A stretch of 64,000 bases of DNA, taken from NCBI GenBank assembly GCA_902776955.1, contig CACYSG010000016.1:1-64000 (forward strand), given 5' to 3'. This DNA comes from an uncultured Bacteroidales bacterium (GTDB taxonomy: Bacteria > Bacteroidota > Bacteroidia > Bacteroidales > Muribaculaceae). The notes below the pieces were generated by a model that ran no database searches, had not been told where the DNA came from, and saw only the letters and a list, made by a program, of their open reading frames with translations. Made by a program: the position numbers and the translations under genes. Shown piece by piece: positions 45,791 to 54,773 of the stretch (positions are counted from its first letter, which is position 1; each line of letters opens with the position of its first letter).

Positions 45791-47272
45791 TCACTTGGCA
45801 TCCCAGAATACGCGGTCGCTGAGCAACTTGGCCGCAGGGGTATTTTTGTTCAACTGACGAGCAGTGCTGGGATAAGGAACACGCTTGCACAGGCCACCAG
45901 CCTGGATGTAGTTCAAAGCGGGAACAATCATCTGGCCAGGAGTGTAAACACTGGGATCCTCAAAAATCTGCTTTCCTGTTGCAGCACTGGTGGCGGGCAC
46001 GTCGGTGCGACGAACCTCACTCCATGCCTCCATGTGGTCACGATAGAACAGGGCAGCCCACTTCTGCATATAAATCAGGTTCAGGCGATTGGCATCGCTG
46101 GCCTGGGCATCCCAGTTGACGCGATTGCCGTTCAGGAATGCACCTACGCTCATGCCACGGGAAGCAAAGTCAGCCTGTACACCAGCCTCGTAAGCGTCCT
46201 TTGCGGCAGCCTTGTTGCCCCAGCGCAGCTGGGTCTCGGCGATGAGGAACTGCAGTTCACTCTGGGTGAACAGATAGATGGGAGCGAACATAGCGTTGGT
46301 GTAGTCGATAGCGCTCACGTCCTTGTTCTTCCAGTCAACGCCCCAAGACTTGTAGACGGTCTTGGCACCGGGAATCTGACCTACATACTCGCCGGCCTCG
46401 TTCTGCATGATAGCATAGCTGATGCGGGGGTCGTTGGTGTCCAAATAGTAGCTTACGATAGGATAGGATGCCACGTGGTTCTTGGTACCCAGGGCACGTG
46501 CTACATCATACCAGGGATTGTACTGACCCTCGGAGTTGTTGTAAACATCCCATGCTACATCGCCGGTAAAGAAGTCATTGGCATTGACCAGAGCAAGAGC
46601 CTTGTTCTGATACTCGCCGGCATTGATGCCACCGTCGATGAGACGCAGATACATGCGCAGACGCAGGGCGTTAGCAAAACCACGCCACTGGCTCACGTTC
46701 TTGTTGAGCAGCGGGTCGGTGAGCGTCATGGGATCGGCCTCGAGAGCAGCCTCGGCTGCGTCGATCTCGGCGAGAACACCCTTGTAAACATCCTCACCCT
46801 TGTCCCAAACGGGATTGGTATTGGCATTACCCTGCAGGGCCTCGGTGTAGGGCACCTGATCCAGGTTGTCCACCAGAACCTGGAAAGCATAAGCACGCAG
46901 AACGGTGCAGGCAAACAGGTCGCTCGTGTTCTCGGTGCGGTCCATCACGTCCTTGATGTCGGCAAGAGCGCCGGCATACAGCGTGCGGTAGCAACGGTCG
47001 AACAGGTTGGTTGACTCGTCAATATTAAGCTCGGCCTCATTATTGTACTGGTTGGCCTCGGGACGCTGCTCAAAGTACTGGGCGAAGAAGCCGCTATAGT
47101 TGAACATGGCATCGCCCACAGCAGCAGCGACAGCATTCTCGGCAGCAGGAAATACCAGGTCGGGCGTCACGTCACTGCTCGACGGGTAGTTGGGGTCATC
47201 GTTAATGTCAAGATTGCACGACGACAGGCTCAACACTGCTGCAATAGTCAGCAATAAATATATCTTTTTCAT
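45791..47272 (-). CDS. SusD-like (SusD/RagB) nutrient-binding outer-membrane lipoprotein
   Basis: 493 residues. Lipoprotein signal VLSLSSCNLDINDDPNYP (Cys about 19). SusD-like_2-type features: AENAVAAAVGDAMFNYSGFFAQYF, NVSQWRGFANALRLRMYLRL, SELQFLIAETQLRWGNKAAAKDAYEAGV. It lies 18 bp downstream of the frameshifted susC. The two would form one import complex if SusC is made. Confidence 0.88.
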   Translation of the reverse strand: MKKIYLLLTIAAVLSLSSCNLDINDDPNYPSSSDVTPDLVFPAAENAVAAAVGDAMFNYSGFFAQYFEQRPEANQYNNEAELNIDESTNLFDRCYRTLYAGALADIKDVMDRTENTSDLFACTVLRAYAFQVLVDNLDQVPYTEALQGNANTNPVWDKGEDVYKGVLAEIDAAEAALEADPMTLTDPLLNKNVSQWRGFANALRLRMYLRLIDGGINAGEYQNKALALVNANDFFTGDVAWDVYNNSEGQYNPWYDVARALGTKNHVASYPIVSYYLDTNDPRISYAIMQNEAGEYVGQIPGAKTVYKSWGVDWKNKDVSAIDYTNAMFAPIYLFTQSELQFLIAETQLRWGNKAAAKDAYEAGVQADFASRGMSVGAFLNGNRVNWDAQASDANRLNLIYMQKWAALFYRDHMEAWSEVRRTDVPATSAATGKQIFEDPSVYTPGQMIVPALNYIQAGGLCKRVPYPSTARQLNKNTPAAKLLSDRVFWDAK

Positions 47273-47290
47273 GTCTGTTTCAGTTTTTGA

Positions 47291-50200
47291 TTAGAATTTA
47301 ACCTGCACATTGAAACCAAACTTGCGTGAGCTCGGGTTAGCAGAGAACTCACCGTAGTTACCTTCCAGGTCGTTACCGAAGGTAGAAGTCTCGGGATCGA
47401 TGAAGGTGTTGCTCTTGGGCGTCCACAGGAACAGGTTGTTACCGAAGAACGACAGGTTCACACCCGTGATGAAGCAGTTGGCAAACCACTTGGTGGGCAT
47501 CTGCCATGAGAGGATCACGTTACGCAGTTTCACGTAGCTCTTGTCAACGAGGAATGCACGGTCCAGTTCGGAACCACCAGCATCCCAGTAGGTGAAGATA
47601 CCGGTCTCATCGAGCGGAGTGGTGTTATCATCGTAGATGGGGCTACCGTCAGCATCTTCACCAACCTGCTGAACAGAGTTGGGAACGATGAACGGGTTAC
47701 GGCTGTTGTAGGCCGTCTGGATAGCGTTACCGGTGAAGTAGGTGATGTCCTTGGTGCGCGAGTAGAGCAGACCGCCGTGACGAATGTCGAGGTTGGCAGT
47801 CAGGCTGACGCCCTTGTAGCTCAGGGTGGTACCGAAGCCCATCAAATACTTGTAGTTCATGCTGCCGACAATCTGCTGCTCGGGATTAACCAGAGGCTGA
47901 CCCTTGTTGTCGCAGATAATCTTGCCGTCCTCGGTCATCTGGGGAACGTAAGCCTTGAACACGCCAAGGGGCTCACCCTCGATAGCGTACAGGCTCGTGC
48001 CGCCGCTCAGACCGTAGATGGTAGCAATGCCGCCGAGCTCCTCGGGCAACTTGATGACCTTACTCCAGTTCTTGGTGTAGTTCCAGTTTACATCCCACTG
48101 GAAGTCGCCAATCTTGACGGGAGTCACGCTAACCAACAGCTCGATACCACGGTTGCGGATCTTACCCAGGTTCATGTTCTGAGCCGTGTAACCGGTGGCA
48201 GGATCCATGTTCAGCGAGAAAATCTGCTTGTCGGTGTTGCGATCGTAGTAGGCAGCATCAAAGCTGAAGCGGTTCTGGAAGAACGCCATGTTCAAACCAA
48301 GCTCGAACTCGGTGGTCATCTCAGGACTCAGGTCCTTACTACCCAGCACATTGCCCAGCGAGTAAGCATTCACGCCCACCTTGGTGAAGGGGAACTGGCT
48401 ACCGTTACCGAAACCACTGGTGGCAGCGGCTGCCTGGGCATATACCGAGTTGGTCATGTAAACACCGGCGTCGTTACCAGTGCGACCCCAAGCCACGCGG
48501 AACTTACCAAAGGTGAGGATGTTGCGCTGTTCAGGCTTGAGCAGCTCGCTGAACAGGAACGACAAGCTGACACCAGGATAGAAGTAGGAACGGTTGTTCT
48601 CGGGCAGGGTTGACGACCAGTCGTTACGTCCCTGGAGGGTCAGGTAAACCATGTTCCTCCAAGCGAACTCGGCACTGCCGAATACAGCCAGATAGCGGCG
48701 TTTCCACTCGCTCTGTGAGGTCGAGGGAATCTCGGCGCTGTTGCCCAGGTTGTACCACATGGGGATGGTCAGGTTGGTCACCGTCGAACCCAGATACTTG
48801 TAGCTGCGCTCGTTGCCGTTGAAACCGAGCTGAGCGTTCACGTGCCAGTCCTCAAGAATCTGCTGGTCGTAGGTCAACATGAAGTTCTGGTCAATCTCGC
48901 GACGGCGGGTAATGCTCTGTGATACCTCACCGGTGAGCGTACCCAAGGCATCAGCCCAGTTGGGAGTATCCTCGTACAGGGCAGACATGTTGGGCGAGCC
49001 ATAGTTGTGGTGACCCGTGTTGGTATCCAAACCGAAGCGGTAGGTTGCCGTGAAGTACTTCAGGAAGTTGTAGTCGAGCTGCAGGTTGCCGTAGAAGCGC
49101 TCCTGCTCATACTCGTTCTGGTAATTCTCAATAATGTAGTACGGGTTGGTTACACCGTAGGGGGTGTAGTAGTAACCCGGGGTGTTGAACGGGTTGCTCA
49201 GGTCCTTCATCTCGACGATGGAGATGTCGCGCGGGGTCTGCATGATGCTGTTGTACATCGAACCCGTCTTCTGACCGGTGGTCACGAAGTGGTTGCGCTG
49301 GAAAGCATAGTTCAACGAGGTGCTGAAGGTGAAGTTACCCTCGCGGTGGCTACCGCGGGCCGATACCGTGTACTTGGTATAGGTGTCGGCATCCTTGGGG
49401 ATAATACCGTTATCGTTGATCTGCGACAGCGACACGAAGTAGGTGCTCTTGTCGGTGGCGCCGTTGAACGAGATGCTGTTGTTGTAACGGAAACCGGTGC
49501 TGAAGAAGTCCTTCACGTTGTTCTTGATGGGCAGATAGCTCTTCATGTTCTGGCTATGGTTGTAAATCCAACCATAGAGCTGCTCTGAACCATCGAATGC
49601 GGGACCCCAAGAACCGTTCTCAATCTCGGTGTGGTCGCCATACCAGCCCATACCGAACTGGTTCTGCATCTGGGGCAGACGCATTACCGACTCCCACTGC
49701 AGGCCACCGTTGTACTCGATGCCCACGCCACGGTTCTGCTTGGTACCCTTCTTGGTGGTAATCAGGATGACACCAGAGCCGGCACGGCTACCGTACAGGG
49801 CGGTAGCGGCAGCACCCTTCAGAATGGTCATGCTCTCAACGTCGTTGGGGTTAACGGCGCTGGCACCGTTACCGAAGTCGTAACCGCTGTTCAGACCATC
49901 ACTGCTGTAGGTTGCCGAGTTGGGGGTCGGATGATGTCTCAGCAATCTGGACACCAGCCACCTTACCGGCAAGACTCGACATGATGTCGTTGGTGCGGGC
50001 CTGGGCAATGACGTCACCCTTGATGGGGGTAGCCGATACACCCAGCGCCTTGGCTTCACGCTTGATACCCATGGCGGTAACCACGATCTCATCAAGCGCC
50101 GTGTTGTCCTCCTCAAGGGCAACGGTCACATAACTTGTAACCGCGACAACAGTCGATTTGTAGCCCAAGCAACTGATCCTGAGCTGCGTCACGTTGTCGT

Positions 50201-50390
50201 TGAGGGTTACTGTGAATTCACCGTTAATGTCGGTGGCAGTGCCTTGTGACGAGCCGACAGCTTGCACGGTGGCACCAATCAGCGGCTCATTGTCACTTGC
50301 ACTGACGACCTTACCATTCACGGTCTTGTTGGCATATGCGCTCATTGCGATGAGGCATATAACCATGAGAGTTGATAAAAGTCTCTTCAT
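47291..50390 (-). pseudogene. SusC/RagA-type TonB-dependent receptor, frameshifted in the plug domain
   Basis: The N-terminus (signal peptide MKRLLSTLMVICLIAMSAYA, carboxypeptidase-regulatory-like domain, TonB-box region DEIVVTAMGIKREAKALGVS, DIMSSLAGKVAGVQIAETSSDP) reads in one frame from 50390 to a stop near 49900. From about 49930 a second frame continues (NSATYSSDGLNSGYDFGNG, DVESMTILKGAAATALYGSRAGSGVILITTKKG) through the barrel to 47291. The conserved middle of the plug that relatives carry here (an IRGxSSLxGxNQPLYVIDG-type stretch, about 28 residues) is missing. So roughly 80-90 bp are lost with a change of frame. The rest is intact, with no other stops, which suggests a recent event, a variable population or an assembly error. 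Confidence 0.82.
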
Positions 50391-50407
50391 ACAGTAAACA
50401 ATTAGTT

Positions 50408-50457
50408 AATCCACAGTCAGGTTCAGGCGAGCGCATACCTGGGCCTGGCGGTGGATT
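50408..50457 (-). promoter_or_regulatory. Two-tier hairpin in the leader of the frameshifted susC
   Basis: AATCCAC (50408-50414) pairs with GTGGATT (50451-50457). Inside, CAGGT (50418-50422) pairs with ACCTG (50437-50441). It ends 17 nt before the start codon and could affect translation initiation. Confidence 0.45.
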
Positions 50458-50920
50458 GATGTTGATTATCTCTAAGGTGTTTAACAGCAAGTGCGCTCTG
50501 CTTACTGAGTTTTAGTCGATTTTCGTCGGATGCGGTGGTCACAAGACACCACAAGCATCCAGGCCCGTGAATACAGGCTTGAATGCGCTTTTCAGTTATG
50601 CCTATAGACCAAGTGTGCATCCGTTTTTTCATTACTTCACATGTTTCGGTTCACTATTTGGTGACTTTTGCAGTTTTCTTTCATTTAGTAAGAGAATCAT
50701 CGCCACATTTGTTGGAAACAAAAAATTCAAACCTCCATCCATCTTAAGCACTCAGGCTAACTACTTACTTAACACAATATGAGGAATCTACCTATTCTTT
50801 GGCATAGTTTCCTACTTGCGCGCTTCGTTGCCCGAAACTGTCGATGTGGAGATTCGAAAGCGATTGAGCAATGATCCTCTATTTCACGTGCTTCCATTAT
50901 TTTTTAATGAACTCACACTG
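50458..50920. other. Long untranslated leader or intergenic region of the frameshifted susC
   Basis: No gene seen. One further hairpin (GGATGC...GCATCC enclosing GTGGT...ACCAC) lies near 50529-50561. The right half is AT-rich. Confidence 0.5.
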
Positions 50921-50949
50921 CAAAGATAATAAATATTTACAATATCAAA
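50921..50949 (-). promoter_or_regulatory. Promoter-like site far upstream of the frameshifted susC
   Basis: TTTG (50949-50946), 17 nt, TATCTTTG (50928-50921) on the minus strand. Spacing is slightly short. It would give a leader of about 530 nt. Confidence 0.4.
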
Positions 50950-51047
50950 TCTTTTTTTGGGGAAATTTACTTTTTTTGCTCCCTTTTCCACCATTTGTGA
51001 CAAAAAATCATACAATTTTAACACGGTCACCCCCATAATCGTCCAAA

Positions 51048-51095
51048 GGGACGGTTCTTTTGGACCAAAATCGTTTCGTCCAAAAGAACCGTCCC
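51048..51095. repeat. 18-bp perfect inverted repeat
   Basis: GGGACGGTTCTTTTGGAC (51048-51065) is matched by its exact complement at 51078-51095, with a partial outer stem (CGTCCA/TGGACG). It lies 31 nt past the GH97 stop, so it can act as its terminator. The stem resembles palindromic repeats scattered in many gut genomes. Confidence 0.75.
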
Positions 51096-51125
51096 CGTGG
51101 ACGAAAAAGGGAGAGAGAGTTCTTG

Positions 51126-53111
51126 TTATTCGGCTAGGATTTGGATGGCGCAGCCGCCGCCGGGAGCCAGGTGGAAGTTGAGCACAGTGGTGCGGTCCAC
51201 ATCCAGGCGCCGGATGGTCATCGCATAGGGATCGGTGCGGTAATCGGCGTTGGGACCGTCCTCGTAGATGATGGCCTGATAGCGCTTGCCCTCGCTCAGG
51301 AAGTTGAGCGACAACGCCAAGTCACGGGCCTGGGCATCGGTCACACTGCCGATGTACCAATTGTCGGTGCCGCGTTCCTGACGCACATAGGTCACATACT
51401 GACCCATGACGGCATGGGGCACAAGGGTGCGCTCCCAGTTGGTGGGCACGTCCTCGATGAACTTGAAGGCAGGCTGATGCTCGTAGTTCTCGATCTGGTC
51501 GGCTGCCATGTGGCCCGGGCTGTAGATGACGATGTACTCGGCCAGCTGATGGGCCAGCGTGTTCTGCGGACGCGTGCCGGGCACCGAGTCGTTGCGGTAC
51601 TCAAAAATGCCGGGCGTGAAGTCCATCGGGCCGCCCAAGCCGCGCGTGAACGGCAAGATACACTCATGGTAAGGGGGATTGCCGCCACGACGGTCAAAGG
51701 CGTTGTATTCCTGGCCGCGCATGCTCTCGGTAGCGATGAGGTTGGGCCACGTGCGCTGGATGCCGCTGGGGATGGCGCCCTCATGGTTGACAATCATCAA
51801 GTGGTAGCGCGCAGCGGTCTCAATGACCTTGCGGAAGTGTTGCACGCCCCACTGCGAGTGCTGCAACTCGCCGTTATAGAAGTGGGAGTTGACATAGCCC
51901 GTCTTGACCGTGTTGATGCCCAGCGACTCGTACAGGCGATATGCCTCCTCGAGCTGGTTCTCGTAGTTCTGGGCCGCACCGCCCGTCTCGTTGTGGGCGA
52001 TGATGCGCACGCCACGCTCGCGGGCATACTTGCACAGGCCCTGCAGGTCATAGTCGGGATAAGCTCGGGTAAACGAGAAGCCGTCGCCGTGCTTTGTCCA
52101 ATCGGTATCCCAACCGTAGTTCCAACCCTCGACCAACACGCCGCCCAAACCGTGACGTGCGGCGAAGTCGATGTAACGCTTGGTATTCTCGGTCGTAGCA
52201 CCGTGGCGGTCACCCTGGGACCAGGTCCAGCGCTGTTTCTGCAACGCCCACCAGATGCCCACATACTTAGTGGGAGTCAGCCACGACGTGTCCTTGATTT
52301 TGCAGGGGTCGTTGAGGTTCAAAGGCATGCGCGAGAGCAGGATGTCGGCAGCAGTGCGGCCGATGATGATGGCACGCCACGGCGAGACGCGTGTATTATC
52401 TACCCTCACTTTATCACCATTTTTCCAGGGCACGAGGTCGGCCTTGAGGGTCGTACCCTCATGCGAGAAATTCATGGTCGAGTAGTCGGTCAGATTCGCA
52501 TCCATGATGGCCATGTAGAGCCCGTCGTTCACTTCAAGGGCGACGGGACCCGACATATTGCCTTTACGGCTCACGGGCTCGCGGGTATAGATGCCCTCAT
52601 AGTAAGGCGTCAAGGCGGGAATTGACCACGCCTGGGCGTCGGTGGGCAAGGCAAACTCGGTTGCCTCGTCCATGATGACAAAGTCCTGCAGACCCGACTG
52701 GCGCGGGAACACATAACGGAAGGCAACACCATCGTCAAAGGCGCGGAACACCACCTTGATGTAGCGTTTCATGCCGCTCTTCTCCTGCAGCCGCACAATC
52801 ATCTCGTTGTAATGGTTACGCACCCGGGCTTCCTCGCCCCAGGGCTGGTTCCAGGTCTCGTCAACCGACGCGCGCGTCACCTCGCCCATCTTGAAATTGT
52901 CCTTCAGGTCACCATTCTTGAGCACAAAACCCAGTTCTGAACGATTGATGACGGCCTCATTGCCGCGCATCACCTGATACCAGGCCTTGCCGTCGTCCAC
53001 GCCGACGGCCACCGTCAGCGATCCGTCAGGCGAGGTCACTTTCACGTCCTTGGCACTTGATACAAGGCTCAGCGACAACAGTATAAGTGTAAAAACAAAA
53101 AACCTTTTCAT
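51126..53111 (-). CDS. GH97 family alpha-glucosidase (SusB-like)
   Basis: 661 residues. Signal peptide MKRFFVFTLILLSLSLVSSA; N-terminal beta-sandwich domain (SPDGSLTVAVGVDDGKAWYQV); catalytic barrel from about 270 (KYVGIWWALQKQRWTWSQGD, GGVLVEGWNYGWD, AHNETGGAAQNYENQ, INTVKTGYVNSH, YHLMIVNHEGAIPSGIQRTWPN); C-terminal beta domain. The KTGYV and NHE segments resemble the calcium-dependent inverting SusB group rather than the retaining group with an Asp nucleophile. It releases glucose from malto-oligosaccharides, probably in the periplasm. Last gene of the starch locus, with its own promoter-like site. Confidence 0.9.
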   Translation of the reverse strand: MKRFFVFTLILLSLSLVSSAKDVKVTSPDGSLTVAVGVDDGKAWYQVMRGNEAVINRSELGFVLKNGDLKDNFKMGEVTRASVDETWNQPWGEEARVRNHYNEMIVRLQEKSGMKRYIKVVFRAFDDGVAFRYVFPRQSGLQDFVIMDEATEFALPTDAQAWSIPALTPYYEGIYTREPVSRKGNMSGPVALEVNDGLYMAIMDANLTDYSTMNFSHEGTTLKADLVPWKNGDKVRVDNTRVSPWRAIIIGRTAADILLSRMPLNLNDPCKIKDTSWLTPTKYVGIWWALQKQRWTWSQGDRHGATTENTKRYIDFAARHGLGGVLVEGWNYGWDTDWTKHGDGFSFTRAYPDYDLQGLCKYARERGVRIIAHNETGGAAQNYENQLEEAYRLYESLGINTVKTGYVNSHFYNGELQHSQWGVQHFRKVIETAARYHLMIVNHEGAIPSGIQRTWPNLIATESMRGQEYNAFDRRGGNPPYHECILPFTRGLGGPMDFTPGIFEYRNDSVPGTRPQNTLAHQLAEYIVIYSPGHMAADQIENYEHQPAFKFIEDVPTNWERTLVPHAVMGQYVTYVRQERGTDNWYIGSVTDAQARDLALSLNFLSEGKRYQAIIYEDGPNADYRTDPYAMTIRRLDVDRTTVLNFHLAPGGGCAIQILAE

Positions 53112-53151
53112 TTCAAATTAATTCCATTTGTTAATTTTAGATTTACAAATG

Positions 53152-53184
53152 CAAATTTAGTGCTTTTTTCTTAATTGGCCCAAC
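53152..53184 (-). promoter_or_regulatory. Promoter-like site of the GH97 gene
   Basis: TAAATTTG (-7, 53159-53152) with GTTG, one mismatch from TTTG, 21 nt upstream. Confidence 0.4.
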
Positions 53185-53189
53185 TCCTA
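53176..53189. promoter_or_regulatory. Weak copy of the AGGCCCAAAA motif
   Basis: TGGCCCAACTCCTA resembles the sites at 59650 and 63610 (GGCCCAA followed by TA). It lies about 65 nt before the GH97 start. Candidate regulator site, weak. Confidence 0.25.
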
Positions 53190-53216
53190 GCCCATAAACT
53201 TGAAGTTTTTTATAAA

Positions 53217-53251
53217 AATGGGGGGCATTACGACAGTCGATACCCCCCATT
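53217..53251 (-). terminator. Second terminator hairpin after the SusE/F-like gene
   Basis: AATGGGGGG (53217-53225) pairs with CCCCCCATT (53243-53251). Confidence 0.6.
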
Positions 53252-53261
53252 CAAGTATCAA

Positions 53262-53303
53262 TCAGGGCAGAGCAGCAGAAGCAGGCAAAACGCTCTGCCC
53301 TGA
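53262..53303 (-). terminator. First terminator hairpin after the SusE/F-like gene
   Basis: TCAGGGCAGAGC (53262-53273) pairs perfectly with GCTCTGCCCTGA (53292-53303), 16 nt past the stop codon. Confidence 0.7.
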
Positions 53304-53319
53304 AATGGGGTAATAGGAT

Positions 53320-54741
53320 TTACTTGGGTGTCACACCTTCGGCCGTCACCGTGAGATAGTAGTCACGGTCAAGCACCACGTCATAGTCGGGCGTCTGTGC
53401 ACCGGCACCGCTGTTGTTGAAGATGAGATGCTCGGTTTCGCCTGCGCTGGTGAATTCCCAGTAGAGGTAATTCACGCCGTCGACAGTCTTGTTACCCGTG
53501 GGCGCAGCACCAGGCCAGCCGCCGAAGAACTCCTTGTCGCCCCAGGCGTACAGCGAGATGGCGTCCCAGCCCGTCTGGTTGTCAATATAGATGTAATGCA
53601 ACTCGCTGGGTTGAGGCTCCGGGGTATCGCCACCACCGGTATAGGTGTTGGGATCGATCTCGGTCACGCCACTGGAGGTCACTTCCAGATAGATGTCATG
53701 GTCGATGGTGTAAGCGAAGTCGGCCAGCTGACTACCTGCTCCATTATTATTGAAGATGAGGTTTTCGCTCAGGCCCGTGTTGGCATCGCCCATGTCAAAG
53801 TAGGTATAGGTCACGCCCTTGATGGTCTGTTCGCCAGTGGGCAGCATGCCCGGCCAGCCGCCGTTGAGGTCGTTCACATCGCCCCACATGTAGAGTGCGA
53901 GCTCGTCCCAACCCGTCTTGTCAACCACAAACACGGCAAAGCCATCGTGCTCCACAACCACCGGTTCGCCCAATTCCTCGACACCGCTCGTGGTGACGCG
54001 CAGGTAGATGTCACGGTCGATGGTGAAGTTGAAGTCAGCCAGCTGTGAGCCCTCACCGTTGTTGAAGATGAGGTTCTCGTTCAAGCCGGTGTTGGCCTCA
54101 CCCATGTCGAAGTAGGTGTAATTGACACCGCCGATGCTCTGCTTGCCGGTAGGCGTCATGCCAGGCCAACCGCCATTCAGGTCGTTCACGTCGCCCCACA
54201 TGTACAGGTTCAGGTTAGCCCAACCCGTCTCGTCGAGCACATAGACCACATAGCCGTCGTGCTCAATCTCGGGACCGTCGCCGCTCCAGTAATAGCTCTC
54301 CCAGCGCTCACCCCACACGTTGGTAAAAGTGCCCAAACCGGGGTTGTCTGTATGGTTGGCCATTTCGCCGTTAACGGTGAACTCAGTGCCCTGGCTGATG
54401 CTATAGAAGCGGAAACCATCGGCAAGGGTCTTGCCCGACACAAAGGTGGAGGGGTCCAGATAGATGCCCCACTTGATGTCGCTGCCAGGAGCCTTCATGA
54501 GTTTCCACTGCTCCTTTCCCATCGATGCGCTGTCGCCGTTGAAGGCACCCATGATATAGATTTCCTCATCCACTGCCGTGCCGTAGGGGGCAATGAACTC
54601 GAGCAGGATGCGGTCGGCACGCGTCTCAAACTGCTGACGCTCGTGGTCAAAGATGATGTCCTCGTCGCCCGAGCAACTGGTCATGAGGCTCATCGCGGCC
54701 ATCAACACCACCATCAGACTAAATATATTCCTTGTTTTCAT
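53320..54741 (-). CDS. SusE/SusF-like starch-binding lipoprotein with three CBM26-like modules
   Basis: 473 residues. Lipoprotein signal SLMTSCSGDEDI (Cys about 23). An N-terminal SusE-type domain (RILLEFIAPYGTAVDEEIYIMGAFNGD) is followed by three tandem starch-binding modules of about 105 residues, each with xLYMWGDVNDLNGGWPGMxPTG, YTYFDMG and LIFNNxGxGSQLADF. The third copy is more diverged (SLYAWGDKEFFGGWPG). Conserved Trp residues are the likely sugar stackers. It should hold starch at the outer surface beside SusD. Confidence 0.85.
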   Translation of the reverse strand: MKTRNIFSLMVVLMAAMSLMTSCSGDEDIIFDHERQQFETRADRILLEFIAPYGTAVDEEIYIMGAFNGDSASMGKEQWKLMKAPGSDIKWGIYLDPSTFVSGKTLADGFRFYSISQGTEFTVNGEMANHTDNPGLGTFTNVWGERWESYYWSGDGPEIEHDGYVVYVLDETGWANLNLYMWGDVNDLNGGWPGMTPTGKQSIGGVNYTYFDMGEANTGLNENLIFNNGEGSQLADFNFTIDRDIYLRVTTSGVEELGEPVVVEHDGFAVFVVDKTGWDELALYMWGDVNDLNGGWPGMLPTGEQTIKGVTYTYFDMGDANTGLSENLIFNNNGAGSQLADFAYTIDHDIYLEVTSSGVTEIDPNTYTGGGDTPEPQPSELHYIYIDNQTGWDAISLYAWGDKEFFGGWPGAAPTGNKTVDGVNYLYWEFTSAGETEHLIFNNSGAGAQTPDYDVVLDRDYYLTVTAEGVTPK

Positions 54742-54773
54742 ATCTATGTCTTAATTAAAATGTGTGATAACAA

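Noticed and set aside
47291..50122. 943-codon frame read as a full gene from 50122
   Set aside because: Its first 60-odd codons are out of frame with the true signal peptide and regulatory-like domain encoded from 50390. It is the downstream part of a frameshifted susC.
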